Source: Plantago major (lineage: Eukaryota; Streptophyta; Magnoliopsida; Lamiales; Plantaginaceae). From it: DNA of 64,000 nucleotides. How positions within the stretch are numbered: the stretch's first letter is position 1; the number at the start of each line of letters is the position of its first letter. The translations under genes were made by a program, and so were the position numbers. The stretch spans positions 97,855,352-97,919,351 of the forward strand of contig CM048841.1 of assembly GCA_026545765.1 (NCBI GenBank), written 5' to 3'. Below the pieces are notes generated by a model. The model searched no databases and was not told where the DNA came from. It saw nothing but the letters and a program-made list of their open reading frames with translations. This document shows, piece by piece, positions 58,546 through 64,000 of the stretch.

Positions 58546-61500
58546 TTACTTCTGCCAGACTGCGTATCTGTGCCCGCTGGTAGCCAGTGTCCATTCCTTC
58601 CCAGAAGGGCACCATGAACCATCTCCGATTTTCATGGATACTTTATCCCCAATATTTGCGGCATACAGATTTGGCTGTGCTTCGATTATATGGATTGATG
58701 ATCTGCTGTGTATGCCCTGATGCTTCCTAATGTCAATCTGCAAACTCGTTCAAGTTAGTTGGTGGTCTAATTAGCTACTCAGTGGCAAGTAATATTGGAC
58801 AGCTTACCAGTTTCACAATTTGATCGTGAATGGCAGTGCCCCAGTCATAGAAATGGTCATAAAACACGGAAGGTATCCCTGGATGTGTGAGTATATAGGC
58901 ATAACCCTGTGAAATCAGGGGCATTAGCAAATGACAAGAACATTACAACATGGAGCAACACTAATTTATCCAGAAAACTGATGAAGTGTCAATCCTGTGT
59001 TTACGCGTACAAGTAGCAGGCGTAATTATCTACATCAAACAATATACAGGATGCAAGTCGATTGGCATCTTGCTAAGACAAGGTGTAGATTATGAATATG
59101 TAATACTGAGGATAATTGAACCAAAAGAAATTTAGTAGCACTGTAGCATTACCTCCATGATATGATGTGATGGGAAAGGCCAATGAGCCTGCAGAAAAGA
59201 AATAAGTAGTGAATGAATAATTAAGTGATCCGAAAAGTTACGTCTGCAGTTAACAAGATAAACTTTTCATAAGTACAATTCATGCTATAAAGAGCAAAGG
59301 TATCAGTTTATTGATGCTATTAGATGAAGATAAAATTAATACAAGGGCAATTATTTTGTTAATACCTTGCCCATAGAAGTGTTACTAAAAAAGAATAGTG
59401 AAATAAATAATAGAAACTGTGTATCCTGGTGCACGCTCAAATTACCACTTAATGAGCATCATTATACAAAAACACCAAAAGAGGATAAGTACTGCGAATA
59501 CATTATTACCTGAGTCGACCCTGTATCGTGGTTATCAAGAAATGTGACTGCCCTTGAAGGCCACCAACCCATTACACCTGGTGGTTTGCCTTGAGCATCA
59601 CGCAGACGCCAGAGTTCTCCCTTAACTGCTTGCTACATGCACGATCAAAATGACAATTGAGTAGCAAATAAATGTTGGCACTTATATAACACACACCATA
59701 TAACTAGGACTATCCAAAAAGCTTAGATTTTCAATTCAGAAGATGAACTCCAGGGTATTATCACAGATAAATTTTGATTTACCTGAAGAATCCCCTTTGT
59801 TGTGAAATCAAATGCAGCTGACAGTTGTCCTGTACCATCAATCCAGTTGATAACCCTTTGCCTGTGACTATCTGTAGTCAATATTCACCATGAGTATGGT
59901 AAATGAAAAAGTTTGATACACAATAGTACTGGTAATTACCATACGCTATTTCTTCCTATTAACCCACATCTGCAGTAGCTATTGTGAGTATCCTTGAGAA
60001 AAACAATTAAAACTTTTCAATCATAGTATGCAACCTTTGTCGTAATGAATTTATATAATCATGTTCGTATTTAAGTCATGATATCCACTATAAAGATTGA
60101 CTACGAAAAAGATCTGTTTTCTTTCCCATAAATTTGTGTTGCCTCACACTAAATGTGTACATAACTTATACCTTGGTTGTACTCTAAGTACTGGCCTTTG
60201 TAGTTGCAAGAATCCCAGTATTCCCCGACAGAGAATATTGGCTTCGCGCTCTCAATATATTCTTTCACATACTTCGGGGAATAGCTAGTTGGTAACAAAA
60301 CAAAACATTGATCATCAGTTATAAAAAGATATATGTAAAAACACACAGGCATATTACAGTCTACATATAGCTCTAAAACTGCAACTTAAAGAGTGTATGA
60401 TGATATACCCTCGGGCGAAATCAAACCGGAAATCCTCGAAACCTGAAGTGCGCAGCCATCGAAGCCAATTAGCAATGTCTTTCCTGACGAAAGGCTGAGT
60501 ATGATCCACATTTGGAACCCCAGAAAAATTGTCTCCGGTACTTTTGTTTCCCTGTAAGATTATATAAGACTAACTGAATAAGGCGTGTGATAATGCTGCT
60601 GACATGGGAAACCATTACTCAGAGATTACATATGTCAAATGTTCAGGTATCCAAAACTTAAAGTTGAGAATATATCAAACATGCAAACTTTATGGCTGAT
60701 GTTAAGGTACCAAGTCCTGATGTCCAAACAATGGCAGCAAATGCTAACTATAGTGAAAAAAATTCAGTTCTCTATATATTCCTCAACATGCCAAAATCAA
60801 GTACTGAATACACGGATAATTTCTTTAATAAGTGAATGCACTGAAAATAGGAAAGTGTAAAACTTATACTGTTACAAATCAAGATTGGTAGTGTAATCTC
60901 CTTACCTTTCCACCGGTGCAGGAGGTAACAGCATGTTCGTTCCATGATAATGGAATTCCGTCATAACGGTTGTACATTCCGTTATGCCCTTGCGTAGTCC
61001 CAACACGATGATTTATGACAATGTCAGCCATTGCTCGAACTTTGTGTGTTTTCATTTTGTTCAGTAAAGCTTTTAAGAGGTGCTCAGATCCATATGCTGA
61101 ATTAAGGGAGTAAAGATTCTGTGGGAGATAACCTGCCATTATAGAGAATTGAAGGGTAAAACAAACAGCAACACTAATCCTGATCAGACACAGATGTACC
61201 AATCTCACAACCTTCAGGGGCAAATGAATTGGTAGGCGGGGGTAACCAAGCTGATGTGAAACCAGATTTGGCTATATCAGGAACCTTTTTCTCTAAATTC
61301 TTCCACCAATCATGTTTGTGCGATTCCCAGTTGAACGCCTGCAGAGCAAGTTATCAAGCTATATAGTTTGTATATTCAGAATAACGTCGTGAGGGTAAAT
61401 TTTTTTCCTCAGCCAAATAAAATGATTAAGCAATAATCAATTCACCTGCAATAAAATTTCTTTGCCACTGTGGATGGATGCAGCTGCAGATAGATTTAGA

Positions 61501-62236
61501 TTAGTTAATAAAAGAGGGTCAAGCGGCATGCACAACTTGTAAAGAATTCAAATGTTTAGGAATACTATATGTCAATTAGCAAAAGCTCCTCAAGCTCAAA
61601 TACATCTCGACGGGAAAAATTTTGAAAAAAAAAAAAAACTGCCTCAGATCAAATGATAATCTAAAGCACTTAAAAGGTTACATTGACCATGAAAAATGAT
61701 CTAATTTATCAAGTTCATTCACATGTCCCCCAAAAATCACCACCCCCCAAACAAGTGTTTCACAGGCAAAATTTTGTTAAGAAGATAGTTTCCTCTAGCT
61801 AATTCACTGTACAAACCTTCCATATATGTAAACTAATATTTTTACTTCCGTTTCATGGATAGAAAAACTGGCAAAATGGAAAATCTAGATCAGCTCAATA
61901 TTAACATAACTCTATGAATCAGTTAAACATCACTCCTAAATTTTCAAATATTGGCCACTCGGAGTCAGAAATGGTTAACTTGAGAGGTCAACTGAGTGCA
62001 GGTGATTGATAATGATATTGGAAGTTTCCTGGAGCCGATTGGTGCCGAGAAACACCCCTAAAAACCAACTGGCTCAGTATCAACAGCATTTATAAATTCA
62101 TCGAGACATTGGAATAATTGTAAAAGGTTCAAACCAGGCTAAAGGGGATAACATGACAAGGTTTAGTTCCTATTAACTTTCTTTAGAAAAGCATACCAGG
62201 GTCAATCTGATTATTCTTCTGTTCATGTTCCTGCAT
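58546..62236 (-). CDS. AMY2: Alpha-amylase, GH13, AMY2-like, eleven coding exons
   Basis: It hydrolyses internal alpha-1,4 bonds of starch and soluble glucans. Exons on the minus strand: 62236-62197, 61483-61446, 61338-61212, 61132-60906, 60551-60409, 60284-60172, 59871-59783, 59632-59510, 59188-59153, 58906-58808 and 58737-58546. All introns have GT-AG ends and the phases join without a break. The protein has about 408 residues, near the usual length of the AMY2 type. Conserved sites are ADIVINHR (104-111), nucleophile Asp188 in FRFDFARG, acid/base Glu213 in VGEYWD and Asp295 in FLDNHD; the C-terminus is [22 protein letters not shown] and the lack of a long N-terminal region separate it from the plastid AMY3 type. 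It looks cytosolic and intact. The start is uncertain: an in-frame ATG at 62236 overlaps a strong acceptor (TGCAG|GAAC at 62231), so the true start may be in an unseen 5' exon. Confidence 0.93.
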
Positions 62237-63420
62237 TCAAAAAAAGTAGAACATGAGACAGTTTGCTCTTACCGCATATCAAAGTGTATGTGCAATGATC
62301 TAGTTGCATTTTCTAGGATTGATACATTAAAAATCACAAAACTAACAAATGAAGATGGAAGTAAGGTCCTGTACATTGCTCGTGTAACCACCCATTCTCT
62401 ATCCCCAAGAAGTTACAAGTTTTAGAGCGCACACTCAAATGATTTCCCTGCATCCACAATAAACAAATCACGCCATTGTGGCCAATTCATAGAGGAACAA
62501 TCAAGTGCAATATTACATTTAAAACAGGTTAAGCGACACAAATTTGACAAGGGAGAACTTCTAATTGACATAGATACATAATTATGAAGAAGGCCAAATT
62601 TCCACATTCATCACCATCCAGTGTATACGCCAGCCCCACGCAAGCACTATAAGGTGTCAAATCCCCACACTCGTCGGCTTGCCTATACACAGAGTTCTAG
62701 TATTCAACATGAGAGCACTACACATTACTAACTCAAATCCAATGTAGCTCATCTACACTGTAAAAACATCACTGTCTCCCCGGCGCAAGCCCGGGAGGTG
62801 CAGGTAGTGATGATCACCCCAATCTCGAAAACAAAACATTAAACATCATACACTTCACTTGGAATCGCTTCCAATTTTTTTCATCTGAGTTAGCTGGATT
62901 TGGTTACAACTTATAAGATTAGAGTATCATCCATCAGAGATTCGGAGTACGAATTCGAATACAATGTACAACAACCAATGCAGAAATTACAACACCAAAC
63001 ACAAAAAACTGCAATCGAAAAATTCAAAATGCTGCTACACTGGAAGCAGGAAGAAAACAACTTACCGAGAACTCCCTGCGCCGATTGAAGGTGATCCAAA
63101 CCGACCGGTATAAATAGAGCAAATGCAATGGTACGATGAATCAGGAGCCGTGTAAATCGAAAAGGATGAGCAATTTTTCAGGCCATAGATAAAGGAATTG
63201 TATTCGATCGAAAAGTTACGGGAAAAGGGGAATTGGCTTTTGAGATTCGGATTGAAGATGATGAAAGTGATGTTGGTGTTCACATTTGACGGTACAGCGC
63301 GTGATGAGGAGGAGAATACTGCTTTTCCAAGGTTGTAGAATCCTTGTCGTTTTCCGGCGAATGGGAGAAGCTTGGAAGAGAAGAGATTGCGCGCGTAATG
63401 ACTCCATTGGGCACTTATTT
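62237..63420 (-). other. 5' region of the amylase gene: intron and probable first exon
   Basis: A good donor (TTCTCG|GTAAGTT, minus strand, 63065) suggests an upstream exon of about 63066-63400 spliced over an 0.8-kb intron. In that exon an ATG at 63407 opens 63 codons ending in TAA at 63216. Joining the exon to 62230 in the frame needed by the enzyme gives no in-frame ATG, so it is probably 5' untranslated sequence. Confidence 0.4.
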
Positions 63421-63509
63421 TGGCGGTGGGAAAATGACCCGTCGGAAATTACAGTGGCTTTTCTATATTTGACACCATTTCAACGGTTCAAGTTTCATTT
63501 TATTATATA

Positions 63510-63740
63510 CTCCCTCCGTCCCGATTTCGTCTTCCCGCACAAGAGTTAACTGAAAATTGAATAAAATAGGAGAGAGGGTGATAAAGTAAGAAAGAAACTT
63601 AATAAAGTATGACAAATAGTGAATAAAGTATGAGAGATAGTATATAAAGTATGAGAGAGATTTTCTATTTAAGTGATAGGAAGATGTCGTTGGGACGACC
63701 CAAAACGAAAGACGGGAAGATGAAACTGGGATGAAGGGAG
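63510..63740. mobile_element. Stowaway-type MITE upstream of the amylase gene
   Basis: The ends are CTCCCTCCGTCCCGATTTCG on the left and, inverted, GGGATGAAGGGAG on the right. TA flanks both sides (63508-63509 and 63741-63742). The interior repeats AATAAAGTATGA(C/G)A words. It lies roughly 100 bp beyond the presumed first exon, so inside or next to the promoter. Confidence 0.9.
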
Positions 63741-63878
63741 TATCTACTTTATCACTTTCTACTTCTCTTCTTGTTTTTCCTTTTCGGGTACACGAGACTG
63801 AATTCCTAAATGATAAATTTTGCAGTCCCGTCTATCGGATAAATCAAATTAAACATCACATATATGTCATAAACATTA

Positions 63879-64000
63879 CTCCCTCCGCTTCATTACAAAT
63901 TTTCATTTCGGACGTTTCACTAAAAGTGTTACATTTCTTTTATGAAAATTATTTTTATAATAAAATTCATTTTTAATCACATATTTTTGGCTCACGTGTA
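63879..64000. mobile_element. Left part of another Stowaway-type MITE, cut by the window end
   Basis: TA then CTCCCTCCGCTTCATTACAA marks the start. The right end lies outside the window. Confidence 0.6.

Noticed and set aside
63108..63116. TATA box (TATAAATAG) on the plus strand
   Set aside because: It lies inside the presumed first exon of the minus-strand amylase gene and no plus-strand gene follows.

Overview
The window is plant nuclear DNA, most likely from a eudicot. It is AT-rich, it carries one intron-bearing host gene of plant alpha-amylase type (AMY2-like, minus strand, right end), and almost everything else is transposable elements of typical plant families nested in one another. 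The species cannot be told from the sequence. No prokaryotic operons, rRNA, tRNA or CRISPR are seen.

Left third (1-19.4 kb). A stack of nested insertions. A degraded Ty1/copia RT-RNase H remnant (8475-9688, plus) abuts the 3' end of another LTR element (tandem repeats at about 600-1800, purine tract at 7391, LTR 7406-8474). That element is itself split by a young, nearly intact Ty3/gypsy chromovirus (1979-7313, minus, LTRs with two differences). Then come a Stowaway MITE (11434-11694) and a 7.2-kb L1-type LINE (12081-19274, plus) that landed inside a second Stowaway-type MITE and made a 20-bp target duplication.

Middle (19.4-44.2 kb). A dead PIF/Harbinger transposase, a Tourist-like element (21325-22135), a complete small non-autonomous LTR element (22678-24228), a MULE-type pseudogene cut by a solo LTR (26829-28150), a full 9.3-kb Athila-like gypsy element (29646-38925, minus) and a full but decayed copia element (39023-44192, minus). 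Target-site duplications fix the borders of most of these.

Right third (44.2-64 kb). Mostly AT-rich intergenic DNA with small inverted-repeat elements, a second solo LTR of the Athila-like family (50063-51249), a remarkable fold-back element made of nested palindromes (54130-55088, 9-bp TSD), a hAT-like element holding a gene-like fragment and a nested MITE (56754-57961), and the alpha-amylase gene (coding exons 58546-62236) with a Stowaway MITE a few hundred bases upstream.

The only cellular function visible is starch or maltodextrin hydrolysis by the GH13 alpha-amylase. The most unusual structure is the fold-back element at 54.1-55.1 kb: about nine short hairpins arranged as a mirror image around a perfect 36-bp palindrome, between Mutator-like ends.
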